20,561 nucleotides of DNA, taken from positions 1 through 20,561 of the forward strand of contig JBDLIT010000073.1 in the NCBI GenBank assembly GCA_039714735.1. The letters are read 5' to 3'. Below are positions 8,699 to 18,200 of this stretch, piece by piece. Both the position numbers and the translations under genes were made by a program. Positions within the stretch are counted from its first letter, which is position 1; each line of letters starts with the position of its first letter. The stretch is from JASJBU01 sp039714735. GTDB lineage: Bacteria; Pseudomonadota; Gammaproteobacteria; Chromatiales; Chromatiaceae. Under the pieces are notes generated by a model. That model saw only the letters and a program-made list of their open reading frames with translations. It made no database searches and was not told the origin of the DNA.

Positions 8699-10024
8699 GT
8701 GAACACAGACGACCCTTTTTTTAGCTCCGATAGTGACGACAGCGACCGTACCGTCATCCGGCCCTCGCCGGGTGGCCGACGTCCATCCGCTAGCCCAAGC
8801 GCACCTCCTGCCTACACACCCAGCCCACCGCCTCTGCAACGGGTCAGCCTCTCCGTGGACCGGGGACTCAACCAACTCGTTGTGGCGGCAGGTCCTCTTT
8901 TATCGCTCTTGGGCAAACTGAGAAATACGCCCAGCCACCGGGATGTTCAGGGACTTCGCCGCCGCATGGAGGAGGAACTGAAGACTTTCGAAACCCAGGC
9001 GCTCAGAGCAGGCATCGATCGTGAAACCGTGAATGCAGCCAGATATTGCCTGTGCACGGTGATCGATGAGATTGTTCTCAACACGCCATGGGGCAACGAG
9101 AGCAGTTGGAGTACAGAGAGCCTGCTCATCCTGTTTCACAACGAGGCCTGGGGCGGCGAGAAATTTTTCCTGATTCTGGAAAGGATGCTGAAAGACCCAC
9201 CACGCCATGTGGACATGCTGGAGCTGATGTACATCTGTCTAAGCATGGGTTTCGAAGGTAAGTACCGGGTGCTGGAGGGCGGCATGCGAACCCTCGAAGG
9301 CATTGTCGACAGCACCTATCATGCCATCCGCCTGCAGCGTGGCGAATATGAACAGGACCTCTCCCCTCACTGGCTGGGGGAAGAGCAACCCCGTCATACC
9401 CTGCGCCACTATGTGCCTCTCTGGGTGGTGGCCGCACTCTCCGGGGTGCTCCTGCTGAGTATCTATCTGGTATTCAGCACCTTCATCAATCAGGCGTCAT
9501 CACCCATCTTCAAGACCTTGCATAGCATAGGGCGGGAAGAGCCTCCCCCACGAGAGGTGGCTATCATCGCCCCACCGGTTGTGCCGCAGGAGACCATGTA
9601 TGCGCGTGTTTCAGGACTGCTCCAGGCTGAAGTTGAGCAGGATCTGATTGAACTGATCGATGACTACACAGATGTCATCATACGTCTGCGCAACAAAGGT
9701 CTCTTCTCATCCGGGCGGGCCCAGGTCGCGGAGGATTTCAAACCACTGCTCAAACGGATTGCCGAAGCCATCTCCATCCTGGATGGGAATGTGGTCGTGG
9801 CGGGCCATTCTGACAATGTGCCAATCCATACCATTCGCTTTCCCTCGAACTGGCACCTTTCCATGGCCAGAGCGGAAGCCGTCACGGATATACTTCGGCA
9901 AGAGTCGTCCATCTCCGGCGAGATCACCGCCGAGGGCAGAGCCGACAACGAACCACTGGTGCCCAACGATACCCCGGCAAACAGAGCGAAAAACCGCCGG
10001 GTTGAGATCATGCTGGAGAAATGA
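8699..10024 (+). CDS. tssL: Type VI secretion protein TssL with C-terminal OmpA-like domain
   Basis: This 441-residue inner-membrane protein of the T6SS core complex starts with GTG at 8699, and the ATG at 8692 is out of frame. Residues 1-48 are a Ser/Pro-rich cytoplasmic tail containing the acidic motif D-R-T-V-I at 16-20. Residues from about 50 to 230 are the cytoplasmic IcmH/DotU domain (for example YCLCTVIDEIVLNTPWG). One membrane segment spans about 239-260. Residues from about 330 to 441 are a periplasmic OmpA-like peptidoglycan-binding domain with GHSDN (369-373), NWHLSMARA (384-392) and NRRVEI. This is the extended form of TssL that anchors itself to peptidoglycan. In Agrobacterium TssL a threonine in the N-terminal tail is phosphorylated by PpkA and bound by Fha. 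Thr18 here is the equivalent candidate (inference). It overlaps tssM by 4 bases. Confidence 0.95.
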   Translation: MNTDDPFFSSDSDDSDRTVIRPSPGGRRPSASPSAPPAYTPSPPPLQRVSLSVDRGLNQLVVAAGPLLSLLGKLRNTPSHRDVQGLRRRMEEELKTFETQALRAGIDRETVNAARYCLCTVIDEIVLNTPWGNESSWSTESLLILFHNEAWGGEKFFLILERMLKDPPRHVDMLELMYICLSMGFEGKYRVLEGGMRTLEGIVDSTYHAIRLQRGEYEQDLSPHWLGEEQPRHTLRHYVPLWVVAALSGVLLLSIYLVFSTFINQASSPIFKTLHSIGREEPPPREVAIIAPPVVPQETMYARVSGLLQAEVEQDLIELIDDYTDVIIRLRNKGLFSSGRAQVAEDFKPLLKRIAEAISILDGNVVVAGHSDNVPIHTIRFPSNWHLSMARAEAVTDILRQESSISGEITAEGRADNEPLVPNDTPANRAKNRRVEIMLEK

Positions 10025-13000
10025 TGCGCGCTATCCTCGAATTCTTCAAAAAGAGGTGGGTCATACAACTCCTGGGGGTGATCGCCCTGAGCGCCATCCT
10101 CTGGTTCGCGATCCCCCTCTTCACCCTGGAAAATATGGTGCTCTGGGTCAGGCTCGGGGCGATCCTGTTCCTGCTGCTGCTGTGGGTGATCAATCTCGTC
10201 TGGTCGAAACTGAAAGCCAAGAAAGCCGACCAGCAGATGATGGATGATATCAGCCAGACTGAGAGCACTGCGCCGGATCAGTCTGCCGAAGAGTTACAGA
10301 TCCTCAACGAAAGATTCGATGAAGCGCTCTCCGTTCTGAAAAAGAGCCATGATGGCGGCAAGTTCAGCGGCGCTCAGTACCTCTATGAATTGCCCTGGTT
10401 CATCATCATCGGCCCACCAGGCTCGGGTAAGACCACAGCCCTGATCAATTCAGGCTTGAAGTTCCCACTCTCTGAGCGGTTCGGCAAAGATGCCATCCGC
10501 GGCGTGGGTGGCACCAGAAACTGCGACTGGTGGTTTACCGATGATGCGGTATTGCTCGACACTGCGGGGCGCTATACCACCCAGGACAGCCAGGAGTCTC
10601 TGGACTCCAGCGCCTGGCTGGGATTTCTCGACCTGCTCAAAAAGCACCGCAAGCGCCGGCCGATCAACGGCATCCTGATCGCAGTCAGCGTCTCCGATAT
10701 GTTGCTGCAGACGGATGAGGAACGTGGCCTGCATGCCCGCGCCATCCGCAATCGTATTCAGGAACTCAACGAGCGTCTCGGGGTAAGGGTTCCCGTCTAC
10801 ATGACGTTCACCAAATGCGATCTGGTCGCAGGTTTCAGCGAGTTCTTCGAAGACCTGGGGAGGGATGACAGGGCGCAGGTCTGGGGTATGACCTTCCCTC
10901 TCGATGACAAGATGGACCAGGCAGCGCCGGTCGGGTTTTTTGCACAGGAATACGACGCCCTGTTGCAGCGCCTCAACGACAGAATGATTGCGCGTATGCA
11001 TCAGGAGAGGGACCTGCAACGGCGCACTCAGATCTACGGTTTCCCGCAGGAGATGGCCTCGCTCAGGGAACCGTTGAAGAACTTCCTCGATGACACCTTC
11101 CAGACCAGCCGCTTTGAGAACCGTCCCCTGTTGCGGGGCGTCTATTTCACCAGCGGCACCCAGGAGGGAACGCCCATCGACCGTTTACTCGGCAATGTGG
11201 CGCAGAGCTTTGGACTTGACCGTATCTCGCTCCCCGCCTTCAGTGGCCGGGGTCGCAGCTATTTCATTCAGGAGCTATTTCGCAGAATCATATTTCCGGA
11301 ATCGACCCTGGCCGGCACCGACAAGAAAGTAGAGATGCGGCGCGCCTGGATGCAACGCGGCGCCTATGCCGGCGCATTGGGCCTCACTGTCCTCACCGCT
11401 CTCGCCTGGACGACCAGTTTTACCCGTAACCAGATGGGTATAGAGGAACTCGAGAACCAGATCGAAACCTATCAGGCGCAGATCCCCGATCAGCCCTATA
11501 GCACGACTGATTTCAGCATTTTGCTCCCCCCGCTCGATCAACTGCGTCAGGCAGCGGGCGTCTACAGCGAAGATACACCACTCAGCATGGGCCTCGGGCT
11601 CTATCAGGGAGACAAACTGGACCCTGCGGCCAACGCCGCCTATCGGCGGCTCCTGGAAGGACGCTTTCTCTACAGCCTGGCCCAACGCCTGGAAGAACAT
11701 CTGCAGAACACCTCACAAAAGGAATTTCTCCGCGAGGCATTGAAGGCCTATCTAATGCTGGGAAAAACCGAGTATCTGCAACCAGAAAGTATAAAGTTGT
11801 TCATGTCTGTCGACTGGGCGAATACGCTTCCTGGAGAAAGTGAGAACCAAAACAGGCTATTGGAGCATCTGGATTCACTCCTGGCGGGTCGATTCAAACC
11901 CTTTCCGCTGGATCAGGGTCTGATCAATCAAGCCCGTTTTGCGCTCACGGAAGTGCCTTTTTCCAGGCAAGTTTATGCCAGTATCCAAAAACAGGCGGCG
12001 GCTGACAATCGCCTAGATTTCCATCTCAACAATGCGCTGGGCCGGCATGGCGACCTGGTCTTCACCCGCCCTGAGGGAGAATTGCAAGCGGCGCGTATCG
12101 CCGGCCTCTACACCAAGAAGGGCTTCTACACGCTCTTTTTGCCGCAAAGTCACGACCTGGCCAAACAGGCCTTGAGTGAAAACTGGGTTCTCAAGGATGA
12201 AGCAGCCAGTGAAGCCAGCGAAGCCGAACTGCAAAAACTGCTTGATGAGGTCAAATCCCTTTATATCGAAGACTACATCAAACATTGGCGCGATCTTCTC
12301 AATGATCTGAAGATCGTGAAACTCAATGGCCTTCCTCACGCGGTAGAGGTATTGGATGTGGTGTCCGGTCCATCCTCGCCGCTCCGAAAACTGCTTCAGG
12401 CAGTGGAAGCCAATACCACTTTGAGCCGGCTGCCCCCAGAGCTGATCCCCAAAATACCCGGCAGGGACGCAGTTGCAGGAGCCGCAGACGCAGCCAGCGA
12501 TCTAAGCAGTGGGGCTCAGTCTCAAAAGTATCGTTTGCAAGCCCTGATGAATGCCGCAAACAAGGCTGGCTTGTCCGCCACCGGAGATGCTCAAGAGGAT
12601 GTAGCCGTTCGGCAGGTCGACGAGACCTTCGAAAAGCTCAACCTGCTGGTACAAAAGCGTGGTGACAGTCCACCGCCAGTCGAGGCTCTGATCGGGGACC
12701 TGGGGGATCTGCTCAGTTTTCTGGCGGATCTCGAAGCGGCGGGCGGCAGCGCAGCCCTGGATGCGGCGAAGGCCTCAGGTGGTGGCAGAGACCCGGTCAA
12801 GCTATTACGCAGACGTGCCAAGCGGCTACCCCAACCCTTGAACAGCTGGATCTACGCCCTTTCCGAGCGGGGCTGGAATGTAGTCCTGGGCAGTTCACGC
12901 AACGAGCTCTCATCAATCTTGCAGACTGATGTGCAACCATTGTGTAAACGCGGTATCCAGGGGCGTTACCCCTTCTCTAAAAAGACCCAGCGCGAGGTCA

Positions 13001-13596
13001 CTCTGTCTGACTTCGGCACGTTTTTCGGCCCTGGTGGATCGATGGATAGCTTTTTTCAGGAGCAGATAAAACCCTTCGCAAATACAAATAGAAGGCCCTG
13101 GCGCTGGCGTAAACCCAGCGGACATCCCATGGGCATCACGACCGGCAATCTGCGCCAGTTTGAAAGGGCCGCACATATCCGTGACACCTTTTTTACCGCC
13201 GGCGATCAACCAGCGGTTGCGTTCAGCCTCAAGCCCAGTTATCTCGATTCAGCAATCAGCCGCTTCATGTTGGACCTGGATGGTCAAAAGATCACTTACC
13301 GACACGGGCCTGCCCGAACTACAAAGATGGTCTGGCCGGCGCCTGATGCATCAGGCCGGGTCAGGATAGTCTTCGAAGATCTGAACGGAAAGATAGCCAG
13401 CCATACCGAGGAAGGCCCCTGGGCCTGGTTCCGGCTGCTCGACAAGATGGATGTCAAGGACACTCAACAGGCTGACCGATTCATGCTTTCGTTCACGGTG
13501 GACGGTCATACAGCCCGCTTTGAACTGCGCGCCAGCAGTATCATCAATCCGTTTAGCATGCCGGAGTTGGAGGCGTTCCGATGCCCGAGACTGTAA
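10021..13596 (+). CDS. tssM: Type VI secretion membrane protein TssM (IcmF family)
   Basis: This is a 1191-residue inner-membrane protein spanning the periplasm and forming the main channel scaffold with TssJ and TssL. Two N-terminal membrane segments (about 13-33 and 40-61) precede a cytoplasmic NTPase-like domain with Walker A GPPGSGKTT (131-139), LLDTAGR (178-184) and TKCD (264-267), so nucleotide-binding residues are intact. A third membrane segment (about 449-466) leads to a large periplasmic region ending near NPFSMPELEAFRCPRL, which includes the IcmF C-terminal domain. The first ATG at 10021 overlaps the tssL stop. The next ATG at 10024 has better spacing from GGAG (10015-10018), so the true start may be one codon later. 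It overlaps tagF by 16 bases, consistent with translational coupling. Confidence 0.96.
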   Translation: MMRAILEFFKKRWVIQLLGVIALSAILWFAIPLFTLENMVLWVRLGAILFLLLLWVINLVWSKLKAKKADQQMMDDISQTESTAPDQSAEELQILNERFDEALSVLKKSHDGGKFSGAQYLYELPWFIIIGPPGSGKTTALINSGLKFPLSERFGKDAIRGVGGTRNCDWWFTDDAVLLDTAGRYTTQDSQESLDSSAWLGFLDLLKKHRKRRPINGILIAVSVSDMLLQTDEERGLHARAIRNRIQELNERLGVRVPVYMTFTKCDLVAGFSEFFEDLGRDDRAQVWGMTFPLDDKMDQAAPVGFFAQEYDALLQRLNDRMIARMHQERDLQRRTQIYGFPQEMASLREPLKNFLDDTFQTSRFENRPLLRGVYFTSGTQEGTPIDRLLGNVAQSFGLDRISLPAFSGRGRSYFIQELFRRIIFPESTLAGTDKKVEMRRAWMQRGAYAGALGLTVLTALAWTTSFTRNQMGIEELENQIETYQAQIPDQPYSTTDFSILLPPLDQLRQAAGVYSEDTPLSMGLGLYQGDKLDPAANAAYRRLLEGRFLYSLAQRLEEHLQNTSQKEFLREALKAYLMLGKTEYLQPESIKLFMSVDWANTLPGESENQNRLLEHLDSLLAGRFKPFPLDQGLINQARFALTEVPFSRQVYASIQKQAAADNRLDFHLNNALGRHGDLVFTRPEGELQAARIAGLYTKKGFYTLFLPQSHDLAKQALSENWVLKDEAASEASEAELQKLLDEVKSLYIEDYIKHWRDLLNDLKIVKLNGLPHAVEVLDVVSGPSSPLRKLLQAVEANTTLSRLPPELIPKIPGRDAVAGAADAASDLSSGAQSQKYRLQALMNAANKAGLSATGDAQEDVAVRQVDETFEKLNLLVQKRGDSPPPVEALIGDLGDLLSFLADLEAAGGSAALDAAKASGGGRDPVKLLRRRAKRLPQPLNSWIYALSERGWNVVLGSSRNELSSILQTDVQPLCKRGIQGRYPFSKKTQREVTLSDFGTFFGPGGSMDSFFQEQIKPFANTNRRPWRWRKPSGHPMGITTGNLRQFERAAHIRDTFFTAGDQPAVAFSLKPSYLDSAISRFMLDLDGQKITYRHGPARTTKMVWPAPDASGRVRIVFEDLNGKIASHTEEGPWAWFRLLDKMDVKDTQQADRFMLSFTVDGHTARFELRASSIINPFSMPELEAFRCPRL

Positions 13597-14369
13597 ACGG
13601 ATCGGCCACCAGCATGGGCTTTTTCGGGAAACTCCCGAGTCATGGAGATTTCGTGTCCAGGCATCTGCCACGTAGTTTTACCGATCCCTGGGACAATTGG
13701 CTGCAATCGGTGATCGCGAACAGCCGTGAACAACTAACAGAGGGTTGGCTGGATATCTATCTGACCAGCCCTATCTGGCGATTTGCGCTCTCCTCCGGGC
13801 TTTGTGGAGACACTCCCTGGACTGGCGTAGTGATGCCGAGTGTCGATCGTGTCGGGCGCTATTTCCCACTGACGCTGGCAGTTCCACTGGATGGAAAATC
13901 AAATCTCATGCGGCTGCTGACGGATACCGATGATTGGTTTTTGACGGCTGAAGATCTGGCCTTGAGTTCGCTGGAAGACAATTTCGATATCGATGATTTT
14001 GACCAATCCATCCAGGCGTTGAGGCCTCCCCCATTATGCGCCGGACCGGAAGAACTGGGGCGCTTTCGCACCAGCCGTCCCGCCTGGCAGTTCAGTCTGT
14101 CCGCTGTCAATGGTTCTGAGCAGAACCTGGCTTGTATTGGCCAGACATTGCTTAACAACCAGTTCCAGGCATACAGCCTCTGGTGGACTCAAGGCTCGGA
14201 ACGAATCAGCCCAAGCCTTCTGATCACCGAAGGTTTGCCGCCAGTCAGCGGCTTCTCCGGATTCTTGGATGGAGATTGGAACAAATGGGGGTGGGGGCAA
14301 TACAGATTGCCACAAGACGGCAAAACCGATAGCGAGACTGAAGGTGATGAGCATCATCCGCTGACTTGA
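13581..14369 (+). CDS. tagF: Type VI secretion-associated protein TagF
   Basis: This 262-residue cytoplasmic protein belongs to a family whose members repress T6SS assembly post-translationally. In Pseudomonas aeruginosa and Agrobacterium TagF acts against Fha or the threonine-phosphorylation pathway. The family signature GFFGKLPSHGDFV lies at 13-25, with WRFALSSG and GVVMPSVDRVGRYFPLT further on. The ATG at 13581 is supported by GGAGG 7 bases upstream, inside the end of tssM. A later ATG at 13614 lacks a ribosome site. In some species TagF is fused to the PppA phosphatase. Here the two are separate genes about 90 bases apart. Confidence 0.93.
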   Translation: MPETVNGSATSMGFFGKLPSHGDFVSRHLPRSFTDPWDNWLQSVIANSREQLTEGWLDIYLTSPIWRFALSSGLCGDTPWTGVVMPSVDRVGRYFPLTLAVPLDGKSNLMRLLTDTDDWFLTAEDLALSSLEDNFDIDDFDQSIQALRPPPLCAGPEELGRFRTSRPAWQFSLSAVNGSEQNLACIGQTLLNNQFQAYSLWWTQGSERISPSLLITEGLPPVSGFSGFLDGDWNKWGWGQYRLPQDGKTDSETEGDEHHPLT

Positions 14370-14460
14370 GTCATTTGGATAACACACACCAGCGAATAAA
14401 CATAATCTGGACCGGGCTTCTTCCGTTGCATCAAATGAAGTCCCTTTGATAGTTCAAACC

Positions 14461-15207
14461 ATGGTCAAACATAACCGTTTTTTGTGGAATTCTGCTGCCT
14501 TGAGCCATGTCGGCAAGATCCGTAAGCTCAATGAAGACGCCTGCCTTGAGCGCCCGGATGTTGGCCTGTGGATCGTGGCTGACGGTATGGGAGGCCATAG
14601 TTCTGGTGACCTGGCCAGCCGTATGATCGTCGACGCATTCAGAGAGATCCCTCTGCCGGATAAACTCGCGGATAGAGTGGAACTGCTGGAGGACGGACTG
14701 TTGGAAATCAACCGGGCGCTCAGGCAGGAGGCATTACGCCGTGGCGCCAATACAACCATTGGCAGCACCGTCGTCGTACTCCTGGCCTATGAATATCAGA
14801 GCATCCTGCTTTGGGCCGGCGACAGTCGAGCCTACTGTTTTCGTAAAGGTCAACTCACACGCATCACACAGGATCATACCCAGGTCGAAGAACTGGTCGA
14901 AAAGGGGGTGTTGTTACGGGAAGATGCGGAGACACACCCTTCAGCCAATGTAATCACCCGGGCAGTAGGCGCAGAGGATGAACTCTATATCGATCTAGAC
15001 CATCATGAGATAGAACCCGGCGATATCTATCTACTATGCAGTGACGGTTTGAACAAAGAGATCCAAGAACATGAGATCGAGATGTATCTCTCCGAAGGTA
15101 AGAGTACCCAGGCGACAGGGCAGCTACTGATCGATGAGGCATTGAGGCGTGGAGCACGTGATAATGTCACCCTAACCATTGCTCAGGCCGGGGAAAGGAC
15201 TGCCTAA
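14461..15207 (+). CDS. pppA: T6SS-associated PP2C-type Ser/Thr phosphatase PppA
   Basis: This is a 248-residue cytoplasmic PPM/PP2C phosphatase that reverses PpkA phosphorylation in T6SS control. Metal-binding motifs are present: RKLNED (21-26), DGMGGH (41-46), GDSR (120-123), SDG (194-196) and the C-terminal DN (234-235). I chose the ATG at 14461. A TTG at 14446, with GAAG 5 bases upstream, would add five residues and cannot be ruled out. The stop is 6 bases before ppkA, so phosphatase and kinase are co-expressed. Length and motifs are normal for a minimal PP2C domain with no extra module. Confidence 0.93.
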   Translation: MVKHNRFLWNSAALSHVGKIRKLNEDACLERPDVGLWIVADGMGGHSSGDLASRMIVDAFREIPLPDKLADRVELLEDGLLEINRALRQEALRRGANTTIGSTVVVLLAYEYQSILLWAGDSRAYCFRKGQLTRITQDHTQVEELVEKGVLLREDAETHPSANVITRAVGAEDELYIDLDHHEIEPGDIYLLCSDGLNKEIQEHEIEMYLSEGKSTQATGQLLIDEALRRGARDNVTLTIAQAGERTA

Positions 15208-15213
15208 ACAGAC

Positions 15214-18200
15214 ATGATGGATATCAAGGGATCACTCGACGCTTTCGTCCACGGACAGCTCGACTTCAATGGATTGCTGGAGATTGTAGGCCGGGTCGCC
15301 GTTGAAGACCCGGTACAGATTCCTGAACTGATCGATCGTATCAACGCACTCTATCGTGAAGGCCGGCTGCCTCCTCAGTTATACGGGGCCCTACTCTCCA
15401 AGGCTGGTCAGGGCACTCCGACAACCCCGGCAGGAACCAGCATCCCCTCCGGCCGCGCACCAGCAGGGATCGCCACTCCTGAACCTGGTGAAAACATTCC
15501 GGATACAGGTCCTGAAGAGAGTGACAAGACACGCATTGCCAGTCCCTCTATGGACTCGGATGATCAAGCAGACCGGACCCGAATTGCAGCGCCTTCTACA
15601 GCGGCTCCCGATGAATCCGATGCTACTCGCATTCCAACCAGATCACCTTCAACGGCAACTTCCGAGCCAGCGGATACTGACCGAACACGCATAGCCACCG
15701 ATCACTCCACAGGTGTTCCAACAGGGCGATCACCCACTGCAACCACCGGCGCACCATCCTCGACCAGTAACTGGGGTAAAACCACAGGCATACGCACAGC
15801 AACCCGCAAAATCAGTAATGAACCCGCGGTGGGCGACATTCTGAAAGAGCGCTTCGTACTCGAGGAGGAGTTGGGCCGAGGCGGCATGGGGATCGTCTTC
15901 AAGGCCCTGGATCAACGTAAGGTAGAGGCCAGAGACCGTCATCCCTATGTGGCCTTGAAGCTGCTGAATGAAAGCTTTAAACAGCATGCGGAATCGCTCA
16001 TGGCGCTGCAGCGTGAAGCGCGTAAGGCTCAGGATCTCAAGCATCCGAATGTCATCAGTATCTTCGATTTCGACAAGGATGGGCACGACAACTACTTCAT
16101 CGCCATGGAGTTGTTGGATGGGCATCCACTGGATAAAACCATAAAGTCGCTGCGTGGCAGCGGCATGCCCAAGAAACAGGCATTACGTCTGATCACACAG
16201 ATGGGACAGGCGCTTGCCGCGGCCCACAACCACAAACCCGGCATCATCCATTCCGACTTCAAACCGGGTAATGTCTTTCTTACCCCGGATGATGAGGTCA
16301 AGGTCTTCGATTTCGGCATTGCCCGGGCGGCCAAACCCAAGACGGGCGAGGCCAAGGGCGATGTAACCGCTTTCGATGCCAGAACCCTCGGAGCGTTAAC
16401 ACCCACCTATGCCAGCCTGGAAATGCTCGAAGGTCAGGATCCGGACCCCAGAGACGACATCTACGCATTGGCCATTGTCGCCTATGAGTTACTGAGTGGC
16501 GCCAGACCATTCGGCAGAAAGCCAGCCAACGATGCAATGTCGGAAGGGATGACCCCAAAGAGAATTGAAGGCTTGACCCGCAGGCAGTGGAAGGGCTTGC
16601 AGCGAGGACTTGCCTTTCGGCGCAAAGACCGCTCGGCCAATGTCGAGGTGTTTCTGGATGATTTAAAGTTTAGAAAATCCAAGGCCCCAGTGATTCTTGC
16701 CCTCACCGGTATCAGTCTTGGGTTGGCAAGTTGGTTGCTGATTCCCCCATACCTGGAGAAACGCCGAGAATCGGATGTCATCTCCTCGATTGAGCAGTCA
16801 GCCGCCAAGGACATTGCTGCATATCTTGAACAGACTGATGACTTACCAGAACCATCCAGGGAAAACATCAACAACAAGATAATAGAGCGTCTTATTCAGT
16901 TAATCTCCAGTGGTGATGCCACGCAGATATCCGAAGCCCTAACCGCTCTGGAGGGTATGCCAACTTCCATTTCCCAGGAGGTCGTTTCGAGCGCCAAAGA
17001 ATCCATACTCAGTTTCTATATCGAGCAGGCAGACGCGGCATTTTCTCCAACCATGCAACGCTATGATTACGCAGCTGCGGACCTGCTGCTTAAAAAGGTT
17101 AGTAATCTCTACCCGGATTCCATTCAGGTATTCCGTACAGAACAGCGCATAGAGGATAGCCGCAATGATCTGTTGAATGAACTGGACAGCCGTTTCAATC
17201 AGCACTTGAGTAATGGCCGCCTGGTTTCGAATCCGAACGAAGATGATATTACCGACGTACTCCGGATCCTCGAGCAATTGGACCCGACGCATCAACTTTT
17301 GACAGATGCCAGGCTTCCCGACGCCTATTCCAGACAAGCCTCAGCGGCCCTGGAGGAAGACGGTTTCGATCAAGCTGAACAGCTAGTCAGATTGGGTCTT
17401 GAACGGTTTCAAAATGATCCTGCACTAAACAACATTCAATCCAAGATAAGGATTGCCCAGGAGAAAGAGCAGGCGCGCGCCCGGTTGGCGAAGCTGCAAC
17501 AACGTATCGAACAACAGCTGCCTTTGCTCAGCTCACTACAAGACTACCTCGACTTGCGTGGTGATTTGTCACAACTCAATGCCATCAATCCACTGGACCC
17601 TCTGTTGAGCCGGGTCGAAAGTGGCTTGAAAAATCTCCTCGACACCCAGTTCAATGAGCATATCGCCAAGAAAGAGTGGCAACTGGCTGGAAATCTGCTT
17701 GAAGAGTTCGCTTCACAGCTGTCTGTGGATTATCAGGAGAGACAGCAGAAAACACTGACTGCTGCGCATGATTCCCATGAGAAGGCGATCACAGATCTTT
17801 TCAACGATCTGGCCAAAGCGGTAGCCGATGGACGATTGACCCGCCCTTCCGGCAGAAACGCAATGACTTTATTGGAAAAGGCGAAAAACATCGCAGCCGA
17901 TGATGAAAGGGTCGAAAGAAGCCTGGCCAGCATTGCCCAGGCCTATCTGGACCTCTCGCGTAAATCCCGGGCGGACGGAGAGTGGGAACAGGCCCGTAAA
18001 TATGTACAGCAAGGACTCGCTCTGCAATCGAAGGATGCAGTCACAAATTCATTGCAGTCAGAGACCATAGAGATCACCAAGGCAGAGGAAGAAAGCAAGT
18101 TACGTCTTGTGGCGAGTGAACGGGAACGGCTCGAAAGAGAAAAACAACAGAAGATCCATGGCCTGTATGAGGAGTTTAATCAACGTTTAAACAGCATGAC

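Noticed and set aside
9660..10247. Plus-strand open frame of 195 codons across the tssL-tssM junction
   Set aside because: It is out of frame with two well supported genes and shows no conserved motif.
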